A DNA stretch of 64,000 nt, from positions 558,001 through 622,000 of the forward strand of contig AP026147.1 of NCBI GenBank assembly GCA_030295235.1. The letters are read 5' to 3'. Below are positions 10,965 to 19,980 of this stretch, piece after piece. The notes under the pieces were generated by a model. It worked only from the letters and a program-made list of their open reading frames with translations. It was not told the DNA's origin and searched no databases. Origin of the DNA: Fistulifera solaris (Eukaryota; Bacillariophyta; Bacillariophyceae; Naviculales; Stauroneidaceae). Numbering within the stretch: position 1 is the stretch's first letter; each line of letters starts with the position of its first letter. Made by a program: the position numbers and the translations under genes.

Positions 10965-12725
10965 TCAAACGGGCAGACATTTGACAACTTGTTTCTTCGA
11001 GACTGGTGCCATAAACAATGGATGAACACATAGCTCAGGTACTTGGACATGCACGACATAATGACAAGTCGTATCCTCATTGACCGAAATAGCGTAAGCA
11101 CTGCCGCACGAATACCGAACGGAGGAAGATCGTTCCACTCCCCCGACGCCGGCGGATCCGGCCACAATCGCGGCATCCGTTACGTCCGTGTGGTCACACA
11201 CATCACCACCGGGATATTCAATTTCAAAGTAGGCGCCGTTTCCAACCCCCGACGATGCCGAGGAAGCGGCTTGTGTAGCCGGATCGGTGGCATTGCGCAC
11301 AAGTTTCCACTCGTCATTCGGATGTATTTCTCCGAGTGCCGAATCGTACAATCCGAGAATGTGTTCGGTATCGATTCGTCGCGTCATGATGACACCGCCA
11401 GAGCTGGTTTTCTCGGAAACAATCTCTTCGTGAAATTGGCGGACACGACGCATATGACAAAATTCGTACGTCCACCATGGCCCTGTACTGCTGGTGAGGC
11501 ATCGGTTGCCCAACGCCCTGTCTAAAATGTCTCGAACGCTGCCTTGGGGAAACTGGGAAGTATGGGTCCTTTGAGAACCGAATTGTGTAGCGAGTGACTT
11601 ACCCCTCAATGCCAAAGAAGTCTTCTGATTGCTGCCCAGTTGGAACATTTCCAAAGAAACCTCGCTGTTATCGTCGTTGTCTTCATTGACACACAGCAGC
11701 GAAGTGCACACAGTAACGTTGTATGTACAAGTAGGCTCTTCCACAATATTGGTCAAGGAGGCGATAGTCGTATCCAGTTTATTGCCATTCCGATGCAACA
11801 TGCCTTTGCCTTTGTCTAGAAATTTTTGGGAACAGCACATGAGATGAACATACGTCTTGCGATGTTCTCCTGTTTCGGGGCACAATTCTCCATTTCGGTA
11901 TTCATCCACCACACGCGCCAACTCCCTGCGATCCCCGAGCATGTTGTTCCGCGGTTCTATTTCGTTGAGATGTTCGACCAAGGTCGTACGCGCATGAAAT
12001 TTCCCCAAGGACGACACTTCTTCGACAGCCACGGCATGTTTCGCTCGCTTGGAACGCAACTTGACATGAAATTGTGACATACTTCCTTCGAAACACCATT
12101 CGTAGGACCACCAATCTCCCGTGTGTCGTTGCCCGCAAATGCCATCCAATTCTGACAATAACACTTGAACGGACACAATTTGATCATCATACGATAGTTT
12201 CTTGCGTTCTTCGGCCGAAAGGTCGTTAGTTAAGTCCGTTTGACCTTCGTATTGTGGTAATTCTCGTGTGTGAAGGGATGAGGGCGTCTCGTCGATGTCG
12301 TTGTAGCTACTTGTGGTCGTCGTCGACGGAGATAAGGGATGCGTGTTAAATTTGGGAGGTACAAACATACTTTCCGTAAGTGACTCTAGTAATAGTTCGT
12401 CTTCGCAGTAAAGACGACACACGTAAGATTGACCATGACGATCGGTGACTGGCATGAAAAATACATCATCGTCCGCTTTCGCGTCATCCTCATGATTATT
12501 CGATCGGCCTGACACTAGCAATGGAAGCTTGGCGAGTCGACTTTGTGTCGCTCGACTGAAACCTCCGTAAGGTGCTCCCGATCCCGAATGTGGATCAAAA
12601 ATGTTCGGATCGTATTCTTCATACAATGCCGCCTCAAAAGGAAACGGAAGATAACCCGAATGAGCCAACGGAATGTAGAGTAGAAACAAGAACTGGCTCG
12701 CGTGAATTGCTGGATGAAACGTCAT
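10965..12725 (-). CDS. ERLEC1: ER lectin of the ERLEC1/OS-9 family (two MRH domains)
   Basis: Luminal ER lectin expected to bind trimmed N-glycans on misfolded glycoproteins and hand them to the Hrd1-type ERAD ligase. The 586-aa product starts with a signal peptide (SQFLFLLYIPLAHSG). It contains two MRH/PRKCSH-type repeats, each with the family's Trp-rich signature: GDWWSYEWCFEGSMSQFH near residue 210 and GPWWTYEFCHMRRVRQFH near 420. Each is followed by paired cysteines and a Tyr-Glu-type sugar-site region (CSQKFL...CTYNVTVCTSLLC, and YSCGS...CHYVVHVQVPELC). Two repeats match ERLEC1 (XTP3-B) rather than OS-9, which has one. Single exon. No KDEL-type tail, so retention is probably through partners. 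The long plus-strand frames across this gene are shadows. Confidence 0.88.
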   Translation of the reverse strand: MTFHPAIHASQFLFLLYIPLAHSGYLPFPFEAALYEEYDPNIFDPHSGSGAPYGGFSRATQSRLAKLPLLVSGRSNNHEDDAKADDDVFFMPVTDRHGQSYVCRLYCEDELLLESLTESMFVPPKFNTHPLSPSTTTTSSYNDIDETPSSLHTRELPQYEGQTDLTNDLSAEERKKLSYDDQIVSVQVLLSELDGICGQRHTGDWWSYEWCFEGSMSQFHVKLRSKRAKHAVAVEEVSSLGKFHARTTLVEHLNEIEPRNNMLGDRRELARVVDEYRNGELCPETGEHRKTYVHLMCCSQKFLDKGKGMLHRNGNKLDTTIASLTNIVEEPTCTYNVTVCTSLLCVNEDNDDNSEVSLEMFQLGSNQKTSLALRGKSLATQFGSQRTHTSQFPQGSVRDILDRALGNRCLTSSTGPWWTYEFCHMRRVRQFHEEIVSEKTSSGGVIMTRRIDTEHILGLYDSALGEIHPNDEWKLVRNATDPATQAASSASSGVGNGAYFEIEYPGGDVCDHTDVTDAAIVAGSAGVGGVERSSSVRYSCGSAYAISVNEDTTCHYVVHVQVPELCVHPLFMAPVSKKQVVKCLPV

Positions 12726-13084
12726 CTTTTCTTCGTTTCAAATGTATTTTAATTGCTGTTGCTTTGAATGGAAAAAAGATACTACGTAATAACAATAAAC
12801 AAAGAGACGTAGAGGTGCGATCGCATATCATGTGTTTTTTGTTGTTTTATTGTTTGTCGTCGTATGGTTCCTAAACCGTACCGTTAGTAAATGGTGGTAC
12901 TAAAATTACGTAGGCTTAGCGTACCACCGCACAGCAACATTGCGACAAAATGGAAAAGTTATGCGCTGTCTTTTCATTCCTTGTTATCAAGGTCCATCAA
13001 CATCATTACTTACCTTGCCTTCATCCATTTGACAGCAATATCCTTTTGTTTATTACTAAGACTTCCCTGTAGTGCATCAACAAC
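12726..13084. other. Divergent promoter region
   Basis: Short shared upstream region between the minus-strand ER lectin and the plus-strand gene at 13085. No repeat seen. Confidence 0.4.
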
Positions 13085-13546
13085 ATGTCGAAAATTCCGA
13101 TCAAACGAATGAACGATGTGATTGCAGAATTACAAAACGAGTCGTCGTCATGTCGAGTGCCTTCCTCCATCAACAAACACTCTATTTGTTCCCGATTAGC
13201 AGCCAATTTAATTGTAAACACTCTTTCGAATAACAACAAACGAGTGAAACGGTCGCACGATTTGCCGATGAGCACAGAATCAAGCGGTTCGAACGTAAAA
13301 GACAACAACCAGGCATCCCTCGCGGCAGCAACAACAACAACAGCATCACCGCCCGACGAGTCATCCTTGACACCCAGTCATTTGAATCATGTCGCAGCAG
13401 CGATAGCCGAGTTGCGAGAAGTCTATTTGTACGGATTATGTCAAGTATCCGACCTACAAGATTTGCAACATGCTCCGGATGCCATTTTGCCAGGAAATAT
13501 TGTCTACGAAGACGAATATGAAACCACCGCTTTGCAATCATCGTAA
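13085..13546 (+). CDS. Small hypothetical protein
   Basis: 153-aa frame opening with ATG (MSKIPIKRMNDVIAELQ). The ends look ordered (AAIAELREVYLYGLCQVSDLQDLQHAPDAILPGNIVYEDEYE near the C-terminus) and a Ser/Thr/Ala-rich linker lies between. I do not recognise a family. It sits convergent with the DUF6824 gene, whose stop is about 130 bp away. An antisense frame of similar size covers it, so the coding call rests on composition and the in-frame ATG only. Confidence 0.45.
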   Translation: MSKIPIKRMNDVIAELQNESSSCRVPSSINKHSICSRLAANLIVNTLSNNNKRVKRSHDLPMSTESSGSNVKDNNQASLAAATTTTASPPDESSLTPSHLNHVAAAIAELREVYLYGLCQVSDLQDLQHAPDAILPGNIVYEDEYETTALQSS

Positions 13547-13675
13547 TGCGGATCATAAACATAAAAAGAGGAAATTAATAACAGCAGTAATAGCTGAATT
13601 ACCGGCGACGAGTATGAAGTGCTGTTTTCATGCACACTTTGAATTACATATCATTAGTGAAAGATAGTGTTACAT

Positions 13676-14332
13676 TTACGATGGTGAGATAGCCGGATCT
13701 AGTTCTGAACTCGACGATGACGACGGCTCTTCCGGAGAACCTCGAATTGCCGTGTTGTCCGGTTCACGCAATGCCTGACTCGTCTTTTGCACGGCCCGCT
13801 GGAACCCAATGTCGGCCCATGAGTGATGACTCTTCTCCAAAATCGACCTCCGTGATCCAAAAATCACTTGAACAATGCTTTGACTCACTAAGTGACGTTG
13901 TCGTTTGGGGACTTGGCGGTACATCGGTTTGTTGTGTTCCACAATACGGCGATAGATGCGATTGCCCAAATGTTGATTGATGGCACCCCCGCGGCCGGCG
14001 AGGACATCGTTCGGTTGCGGAGACAGGATAGGTGTGGGAGCCTTGGTTGTGTCCGGAGTTTGGTCTTTTGTAAACGAATCTTTCGGTGGAGTCGACCGCA
14101 AAAGACTCGCAGCGAATAGTAGACTAAGACCCTGTTTTGTTTCCTGGATATCACGTTCGGCAACTTGGACGGCCGTGTGTCGATGATTCGTCCCAGTGCA
14201 AGGACTATCTGAGCAAACTGGAGAGTTGGTTTGAAGTATAGGGAACGGCGGAGGTTTGGATGTCGGGAGTGATTCGAGAGTGCATCTTGTTAAACTCGTT
14301 GATACTTTGTGGTTATCGTCTGCGAAGGTCAT
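13676..14332 (-). CDS. DUF6824-domain protein, diatom-expanded family
   Basis: 218-aa product if it starts at the ATG at 14332 (MTFADDNHK); the longer frame to 14470 looks like leader. Residues about 105-190 hold the DUF6824 core: PNDVLAGRGGAINQHLGNRIYRRIVEHNKPMYRQVPKRQRHLVSQSIVQVI, then WADIGFQRAVQKTSQALRE. NDVLxGRGGxxxxHxGNxxYR is the hallmark I associate with a family found in very many copies in diatoms and often described as putative DNA-binding or regulatory. The core is Arg/Lys-rich. The N-terminus is Ser/Pro/Thr-rich and the C-terminus ends in a poly-Ser run. Function unproven. Confidence 0.85.
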   Translation of the reverse strand: MTFADDNHKVSTSLTRCTLESLPTSKPPPFPILQTNSPVCSDSPCTGTNHRHTAVQVAERDIQETKQGLSLLFAASLLRSTPPKDSFTKDQTPDTTKAPTPILSPQPNDVLAGRGGAINQHLGNRIYRRIVEHNKPMYRQVPKRQRHLVSQSIVQVIFGSRRSILEKSHHSWADIGFQRAVQKTSQALREPDNTAIRGSPEEPSSSSSSELDPAISPS

Positions 14333-14945
14333 GATGATGTTAAAAGGTGTAGTGTAAAGATGAAGGAGTGAATTTTGTGACGATGATGATGAAGTGCGAA
14401 GTGAATGACGGAACTTATACGGCGATCCGCGGCATGAAATCGAAGGTGATGCAATCAAAGTGGATATCAAGCGCTGCCAATTCTTACGTACGAACTGGAT
14501 ATGGGCAGGGAAAGTGGAGCAATCAACGTGACCGGGGCATCAATTGTAATGCCGACGCAAAGTAAAATTCCTCCCAAGAAAGCGAGCTGTTGGCTTTCCA
14601 CCGTCTCTCTCGCAGCCGGCAACACAGATCGATTCAGCCGACCCTATCCGAGAAATCCCTAAATATTTTGATGCTGAAAGTCGTCCACGAAACGGCCTCA
14701 CAGCTTATCTAAGCAACACATGAAGATTGATTTGCCATCGATTTTATCGGCAAATAACTTTCCGGCACCCAACTTCAACCAAACAGCTGGACCGCATTTT
14801 CTTTTCGTCGGTCCGTGATGTTTTTGGCGCGACGACGACGTGGGGTCATTAATGAGTCCCGGAGACCATTGTAATTCAATCTTTAATGACTAAACCTTGA
14901 ACCTTACTGTACAAGGTATACATAGCACATAGCTTCTACTTAGCT
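14333..14945. other. Intergenic upstream of DUF6824 gene
   Basis: Between the DUF6824 gene start and the left end of the mariner element. No gene or repeat recognised. Confidence 0.4.
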
Positions 14946-14976
14946 TACCATTCGGGTCAAATGAGTTTCTAAGTAC
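14946..14976 (+). repeat. Left terminal inverted repeat of mariner element
   Basis: TA plus 29 bp, starting CCATTCGGGTCAAATGAG. It differs from the right end by one base (A against G near the inner edge). Confidence 0.9.
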
Positions 14977-15081
14977 TCTTTAGGTCTATACTCTTTGCCG
15001 TCACGTAAAAGCACGTAGAAAACCATGAAATGCCGATCGCAGCAAGATTAAATAAAGCTCTTCAAACCATTCATTTGATTG

Positions 15082-16260
15082 TTACTCGTTGTCATTCTCT
15101 TCGTCGCTTGCTTCGTCATTCTCATTTTCGTTGTTGTTCTCTTGATCTTCGTCGTTTATGTCGTTGTGGGCGTTCAGCAAATCGTCAATCGTTGGGTCTC
15201 TGAAGAGTTTGCCTCGTTCCGACTCGACCAGATTGTTGCCGCCTTTGTCGTCCACAATCAATTTCAAAACACGCCGCAATCGCTTCCACACGTTTAGAAA
15301 TGCTTGAGGTGAAAGATGGTGCTCCCATGCCTCTTCAATTGATCGTGCAAGCGCATCGCAATCGGGTCGTTTTCCGTGATGAACCTTTTCGACCTTGTTT
15401 TGAATGCTCATCCAGACTCCGAGATCAAGCATGTTTGTTTCGGGCGACCGAGGAACTTGCCAGACAATCTCAACGTTGTATTCGCTCTCCAATTTTCTTC
15501 TGTATTCTTCTTTGGCTAGCTGTGTTCCGTGTCCTCCTGCGTTATCCATCACCAGATAAATTTTCTCGTTCTTGTCCACCCAGTGAAATTTTTCTCGAAG
15601 TGCTTGACCGACTTGGTGCATAATGCTCAGCATGAAGGAAGAATCACAGGAAATGTCCACCTCGACTTTATGCCCTGCCGGGTAATAGCAACGAACTTCA
15701 AGCTCTTTGATGTCGAAGTCACACAGCTGATCATCCTCGTCTAAAGGTCTCTTTGTGACTGTGTTGCGAAATTGCAGGACTGCAGCCACTTCGTCGCGAA
15801 GCTCATAGAAATCGGAAAGTGCATCGAAAAACTCGCCCACTGTCATATCACCACAGATGTCTTTCAAATCATTGTAAAGGGCTCTCCAAGAGCCGTTCTT
15901 GATCTCGTTGTTGATCGAAATGCTGTCGTGAAACTTGTAACTTGGTGTTGCTCGGCTGTACTCTTTCTCTTTACTAACCCTTTTCATAAAGACTCTTCCG
16001 TCAAAATCTTTCGACTTCCTGGGCCTTGCAACAACGCCAAGGTACATGACCTTGACCGCATGTCGTCTGGAGCTGATTTTTGGTTGCTCGTACCGGATAG
16101 TTTCATCACCTACTGGAGGAAGTTGCTTCATCTTGTGCCGTCGATTTTCCGTGTACATCCATTTCTCATCAAGATAGGCGACAGCAATTCTCTTGTTTGT
16201 CACCTTTTCGAAATGTGTTTGTGACCAAATGACTCTGCTTGCTTTGTGTTCTTTAGTCAA
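15082..16260 (-). CDS. Mariner transposase, catalytic DDD domain
   Basis: RNase H-like catalytic part of the transposase. Order: VAYLDEKWMY (first Asp), YLVMDNAGGHG (second Asp), VPRSPETNMLDLGVWMSIQ (third Asp), then an HHLSPQAFLNVWKRLRRVLKLIV helix and an acidic Asn/Glu/Asp-rich tail. It has no ATG of its own: the frame starts at a TTG that overlaps the stop of the upstream HTH frame. Reading continues as TPRPL-TKEHKASRVIW if one base is regained in the C4/T3 run at 16259-16265. It is therefore probably the second half of one protein, either broken in the element or split by a sequence error of the kind seen in several host genes here. Confidence 0.85.
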   Translation of the reverse strand: MTKEHKASRVIWSQTHFEKVTNKRIAVAYLDEKWMYTENRRHKMKQLPPVGDETIRYEQPKISSRRHAVKVMYLGVVARPRKSKDFDGRVFMKRVSKEKEYSRATPSYKFHDSISINNEIKNGSWRALYNDLKDICGDMTVGEFFDALSDFYELRDEVAAVLQFRNTVTKRPLDEDDQLCDFDIKELEVRCYYPAGHKVEVDISCDSSFMLSIMHQVGQALREKFHWVDKNEKIYLVMDNAGGHGTQLAKEEYRRKLESEYNVEIVWQVPRSPETNMLDLGVWMSIQNKVEKVHHGKRPDCDALARSIEEAWEHHLSPQAFLNVWKRLRRVLKLIVDDKGGNNLVESERGKLFRDPTIDDLLNAHNDINDEDQENNNENENDEASDEENDNE

Positions 16261-16871
16261 AGGGGTCGGGGTGTCACGCTCCGTTCAACTCCGTTGTTCG
16301 CTCTAAACCACTCAGCAACCTGCCTTCGGTCGAGTTTCAATAATGCCGGTCTTTCATCTTTGGGGTCGGCGCTTTTCAAAATCATGAGCTCAGCCAATTC
16401 ATGGAAAGTTGCTTTGGGACCTCGAATTCTCTGCGCGTAGCGGAACAATTCTCGCACATATCCTGGATATTTCTGGTCGAGGATTTCAAGAAGCTTTTCG
16501 CTCCCTTTGTGGTACTTTCGAAGTCCTTGTGTGGGCTCGCCAGCAAGCAACCGCTTATCAAGAGTCTTCTGCCATATAAATACTTGAGTAGCGCCGAGCG
16601 GTTTCTTGTAGCCGCAATCAAATGCCATTTGTCTGCAGGCTGCCGTTGCAATTCGCATCTTCTCGTTGTAAGTTTTATTGTCGTCTAGAAAGCCCCAGTT
16701 GAAAGCTTGGATCAGAATCAGGGCGCGCTCTTGTTCAGTGAACTGCTTTCGTTTATGTAGCTCAATGATTTTGTCGTCCGATTGACGAACGTAGCGCGGA
16801 ACCCTTTCGAATGCAAGCGCCAGTGCATATGTGATGGCGTTTTCGATCTCATCTTCTCTCGATAGTGGCAC
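16257..16871 (-). CDS. Mariner transposase, N-terminal DNA-binding part
   Basis: 204-codon frame directly upstream of the catalytic part, overlapping it by four bases. It looks like the paired HTH region expected there: KRKQFTEQERALILIQAFNWG..., ATQVFIWQKTLDKRLLAGEPTQGLRKYHKG..., and a closing HELAELMILKSADPKDERPALLKLDRRQVAEWFRANN. The GTG at 16871 is not a real start: the frame is open upstream through EQEQEQE and DVLREHQIEHVRPANEQENLH to about 17025, so the true N-terminus or an intron lies there. Confidence 0.75.
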   Translation of the reverse strand: MPLSREDEIENAITYALALAFERVPRYVRQSDDKIIELHKRKQFTEQERALILIQAFNWGFLDDNKTYNEKMRIATAACRQMAFDCGYKKPLGATQVFIWQKTLDKRLLAGEPTQGLRKYHKGSEKLLEILDQKYPGYVRELFRYAQRIRGPKATFHELAELMILKSADPKDERPALLKLDRRQVAEWFRANNGVERSVTPRPL

Positions 16872-16915
16872 AGCAAAGATTTCTTGTTCTTGTTCTTGTT
16901 CAAGAACAGCGTTAG

Positions 16916-17584
16916 CTAGTAAGTGCAGATTTTCTTGTTCATTTGCTGGGCGTACATGCTCGATTTGGTGTTCGCGGAGTACGTCTGAAGCAAGGCGGCA
17001 TTTTTGCGGAGCTTGTCATCGGTCATCCCGGGAGGTCCCGGAGCTAACTCAGAAGCAACCATACGGGCACATTCCTTGACCTTAGAATACAAAGGTTGCC
17101 CAACACAAAAGTAGAAAGCCTGCTTGCTGTGTGGTGGACGATAGATGGAAATATGAATTTTCTTTCGTCCCATCTTGTCCACGAGTGTATCAAGCGCTTC
17201 TTTCATCACAAAAAGTTTTTCGACTCCCAAAACCACTTTCTTCTCCAAAATTTTGACATAAATCAATAAAGGACATATGTTCTCCCAATCGACTGAAGTT
17301 GCGCCCATCGTTTTTATTGTTTTCTGGCAATAATCGCCACCAGATACCGGGAGTGGCATGACGAAACAATGCCACGACAACCGACCAAATATCTTCGCAC
17401 TCCGGGGCTCTGCTTGTGTTGTTTTGCACCGATCTATCACTCCTTCGTCGCTTGTTTGAATGGTGCAAAACAACACAAGCTCGCCCAGAATTGATTTCAC
17501 TGCTGCGTCGTCGAGTCGCCATGGTCGGATGCATTTTTGCGCGATAATGTCGTGAAGAAAAAATGTGTTCAGTGGGAAAGGCAA
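16916..17584 (-). CDS. Accessory ORF inside the mariner element, unknown function
   Basis: 222-codon frame between the right end and the transposase. No motif recognised. The middle and C-terminal parts read like ordered protein (VVLGVEKLFVMKEALDTLVDKMGRKKIHISIYRPPHSKQAFYFCVGQPLYSKVKECARMVASELAPGPPGM). It overlaps the open upstream extension of the transposase frame, so it could be an exon of a longer transposase transcript rather than a separate protein. A perfect 19-bp inverted repeat lies within it. Confidence 0.4.
   Translation of the reverse strand: MPFPLNTFFLHDIIAQKCIRPWRLDDAAVKSILGELVLFCTIQTSDEGVIDRCKTTQAEPRSAKIFGRLSWHCFVMPLPVSGGDYCQKTIKTMGATSVDWENICPLLIYVKILEKKVVLGVEKLFVMKEALDTLVDKMGRKKIHISIYRPPHSKQAFYFCVGQPLYSKVKECARMVASELAPGPPGMTDDKLRKNAALLQTYSANTKSSMYAQQMNKKICTY
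17412..17480. repeat. Perfect 19-bp inverted repeat with 31-nt loop
   Basis: GCTTGTGTTGTTTTGCACC at 17412-17430 returns as its exact reverse complement at 17462-17480. It lies in the right part of the mariner element, within the accessory frame. Confidence 0.95.
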
Positions 17585-17664
17585 GGTGTCGCTTCAAACG
17601 GTATACGATTTCTGTCGTAGAAACACACTTATGTATATAGTAATCATGTCCTATATATTTTATA

Positions 17665-17695
17665 GTACTCAGAAACTCATTTGACCCGAATGGTA
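17665..17695 (-). repeat. Right terminal inverted repeat of mariner element
   Basis: Reverse complement of the left end over 31 bp including TA, with one mismatch. Confidence 0.9.
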
Positions 17696-18020
17696 TTACC
17701 ACTAGCGTGCCAAACATTTACGACAGGATGATAGGTATCAGGTACAGTAATAACTCCCATTTCCTCGCATATATTTACACTAACAATTACAATATTTGCT
17801 TAACTAGAGCAGAGTTTCGAATAGAGGAGACAAGGATAGAGTACTTGGTAGTCAAGAAACAAGGCTATTGAGTCGCTTATCTTTGCAAACCTAAAGAGCG
17901 GTATGAGCATCTGACTTTTTGAAAAATTGTCGACTCGCTAGGAAATTGATGGTGTTATACGTTATCGTTTCCTAGTTACACAATGACTCACGTTCCGAAT
18001 GTATCTGCCTGACGTCTTCC
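17696..18020. other. Intergenic
   Basis: Between the mariner right end and the 3' end of the GFA-like gene. AT-rich; nothing recognised. Confidence 0.4.
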
Positions 18021-18416
18021 CTAAGGGAAAGCGTCATGCTGAGGAAGTTCGGGGAACATCACATCTTGATCACCCTTATCAGCGACAAAGATGTGGCAAG
18101 TGGGCTTGACCGTGGGTCCTCCCTCCAAAGCTCCCAAAGGAGCAACCTTACCCGAGGGAAGGATTTTGTAGCAGAACGATCCGCATTTCGCGCAAGAATT
18201 ACGAACCACACCAGAACCAGGGGTCTTTTCGAACCCAATCAGATCATCACCTCCCTTGATGATCTCTACATCGGACCAGACACCGAGTTGCATCGCTGCA
18301 CCGGTCTGCTTGCGACAAGAATGGCAGTGACACCAACAGGCCAACGCAGGGTCACCGGTCACTTTGGCTTCGAACGAGCCGCACATGCAGCTCCAAGTAC
18401 GAGTCACTTCCGCCAT
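18021..18416 (-). CDS. GFA/CENP-V-type zinc-binding protein
   Basis: 131-aa single-domain protein of the glutathione-dependent formaldehyde-activating (GFA/Mss4-like, CENP-V) fold. Zinc ligands appear in the standard order: CMCG near residue 10, CHCHSCRKQTGA near 28-33, then SCAKCGS near 74-78. The rest follows the family (MQLGVWSDVEIIKGGDDLIGFEKTPGSGVVRNSCAKCGSFCY). Family members range from glutathione-linked C1 detoxification proteins to centromere protein V, so a specific reaction cannot be assigned. Single exon, ATG start, no targeting signal, likely cytosolic. Confidence 0.88.
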   Translation of the reverse strand: MAEVTRTWSCMCGSFEAKVTGDPALACWCHCHSCRKQTGAAMQLGVWSDVEIIKGGDDLIGFEKTPGSGVVRNSCAKCGSFCYKILPSGKVAPLGALEGGPTVKPTCHIFVADKGDQDVMFPELPQHDAFP

Positions 18417-19142
18417 GTTGTCTCAGGAATGTCGTTAAAGGGGATAAAGATGATCCAGTGGTAGATTTCACAAACACTCAACACAAGTTCTTGTGTCAAT
18501 TATTTGACAAAAGTGTTCGAAACTGTTCGAAATATTGTTCGTCGGGCGCAGAACGATCGCACCACAATAAAATCGAAAGGAGGGGCGCCCTTGGGTGCGC
18601 CATTTTGCGCGCTTGGGTAGTATGTATACACACAAAGTGTAGCCGTTGTCAATCAAAAGATCTATTTTTACTGTGCGGGTTACAGTAAACTAATTCAACC
18701 CGTAAATTGTTGACGTCGGAAACGGTACGGTACTGGCACTAGAGAGATGGGTTTCGTCGGCTTCTGGCTTTTCGCACTCGATGGCTATGGTTTCACCGCC
18801 TCGTGGTACGATTATCTTAAGAAGTATTTGATAGGTAGTGAACACGAAAAGGATCCTTGGCATCATGATACAAGTGTTTACCGTGGCTAATCACGTGATG
18901 ATGAGATTACAACCGGAAGGGCAGGATTGAACGTTGTCGGGCTAGGATCTATTTTTTTCCTTCTATAATATGACACGCATTCAGAGAATTAGTCACTAAA
19001 AATATCCGGAAACAACTGTGTGTTTACCTTTCTCCTTCGTCCTTTCTTCGTTTCGCCAGAGTTCGGACATCGCGTTGGACATATGTTAGAATAAACGGCG
19101 AGCTTTGGCCAGTATTTTCAATCTAATAATAGTCTGACCATT
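18417..19142. other. Intergenic
   Basis: Upstream of the GFA-like gene and downstream of the GNAT-like gene, both minus. No gene or repeat recognised. Confidence 0.4.
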
Positions 19143-19836
19143 CTAATTTATCCTCTGATCATCACTCTTTTGCATTAATCGCGTCCAAGACTGCAACAAC
19201 TCATCAATATTTGCTCCCAATAAAGTCCCGCATCCACCCCAAACCAGTCGATCCGGCACATCCCATATATCGTCTCCCACATATTTGATGAATTGGAACC
19301 CCGCATGACGGTAATACCGTACCAATCGCTTGTGTTGCTTTTCTTCATCATCTATTGCCAAAAATTCGGCCTTTTTACAACCTTTTTCTTGTCCATGCAA
19401 CAAACACAAATATCCCATCAGTAACCCGACTCCCAACGAAACTCCACCGCCCGTAAAAGCCGGGTTTTCGGCACGCGCTCGTTGTACCATGGGACGAAAG
19501 ACTTCCATTTTATCCAAATGCAGTAATGGTGAGGGACGCAAAACGCCTTCCACGTATCCCAATACTTGTGTAGTATTGTGTTGCGACCGCGCGACGCAAC
19601 GGTACGCGGGGCCGAGTGTCGTAAACGTCAATACAATCCCCCTGTCGTTGCGCATATTCTTCCAGCTGTTGTCGATTCCATGCGGTTGTGGTCGACTGAG
19701 ATGTCGAAAAGGATAATAATGCAGTGCGGTGCGGATGGGCGGTGGATGTATGATGTATCAAGAAACTGCTGCCACGTAAAAAGATGCATCCGTGAAATAC
19801 GATGACACTCAGTAATATAGATAAATGATTCCTCAT
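19143..19836 (-). CDS. GNAT-like acyltransferase, probably organelle-targeted
   Basis: Two overlapping frames form one protein. The 5' frame (from the ATG at 19836) gives a hydrophobic leader, MRNHLSILLSVIVFHGCIFLRGSSF, then WNRQQLEEYAQRQG. The 3' frame continues IVLTFTTLGPAYRCVARS...VLGYVEGVLRP...GVGLLMGYLCLLHGQEKGCKKAEFLAIDDEEKQHKRLVRYYRHAGFQFIKYVGDDIWDVPDRLVWGGCGTLL. The strand order, the helix after the G-x-G-like LGVGLLMGYL segment and the YYRHAGF motif fit a GNAT fold. The frames join at a G5 run (19638-19642), as if it held one base too many. Acceptor substrate unknown. It is divergent from the methyltransferase at 20166 across a 34-bp tandem repeat. Confidence 0.65.
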
Positions 19837-19980
19837 TCAAGTTTTTTTGGTTGAAAAGGAGGAAGACGAACAGATGGATTCGACGGAGCCAAAACATATA
19901 TCATTTATTATCTTCGATTACTTTTCGCATTTTTGTGGCTGATTCCCCCATTGTTATTTATTGCGGCGGTGGTGTGGTTA

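Larger units (their letters stand above)
14946..17695 (-). mobile_element. Mariner-like (Tc1/mariner, DD39D) DNA transposon
   Basis: A 2,750-bp element bounded by TA dinucleotides (14946-14947 and 17694-17695), the expected mariner target duplication. Inverted ends begin CCATTCGGGTCAAATGAG and match over 29 bp inside the TA with one mismatch. All its genes read on the minus strand. The transposase has a DEKW first aspartate, an MDNAGGHG second, and SPETNMLDLG as the third, with 39 residues between the second and third: the DD39D arrangement of plant-type mariner-like elements. Nearly identical ends argue for recent insertion. The element also carries an upstream frame of unknown role (16916-17584), unusual for mariners. 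Confidence 0.9.

Noticed and set aside
11043-11525. Long antisense frames across the ER lectin
   Set aside because: Mirror frames of a strongly supported gene; no independent evidence.
16257-16260. Programmed frameshift between the two transposase frames
   Set aside because: Possible in principle, but the same one-base loss is seen in many unrelated genes here and the slippery site is not a standard heptamer. A sequence error or simple mutation is more likely.
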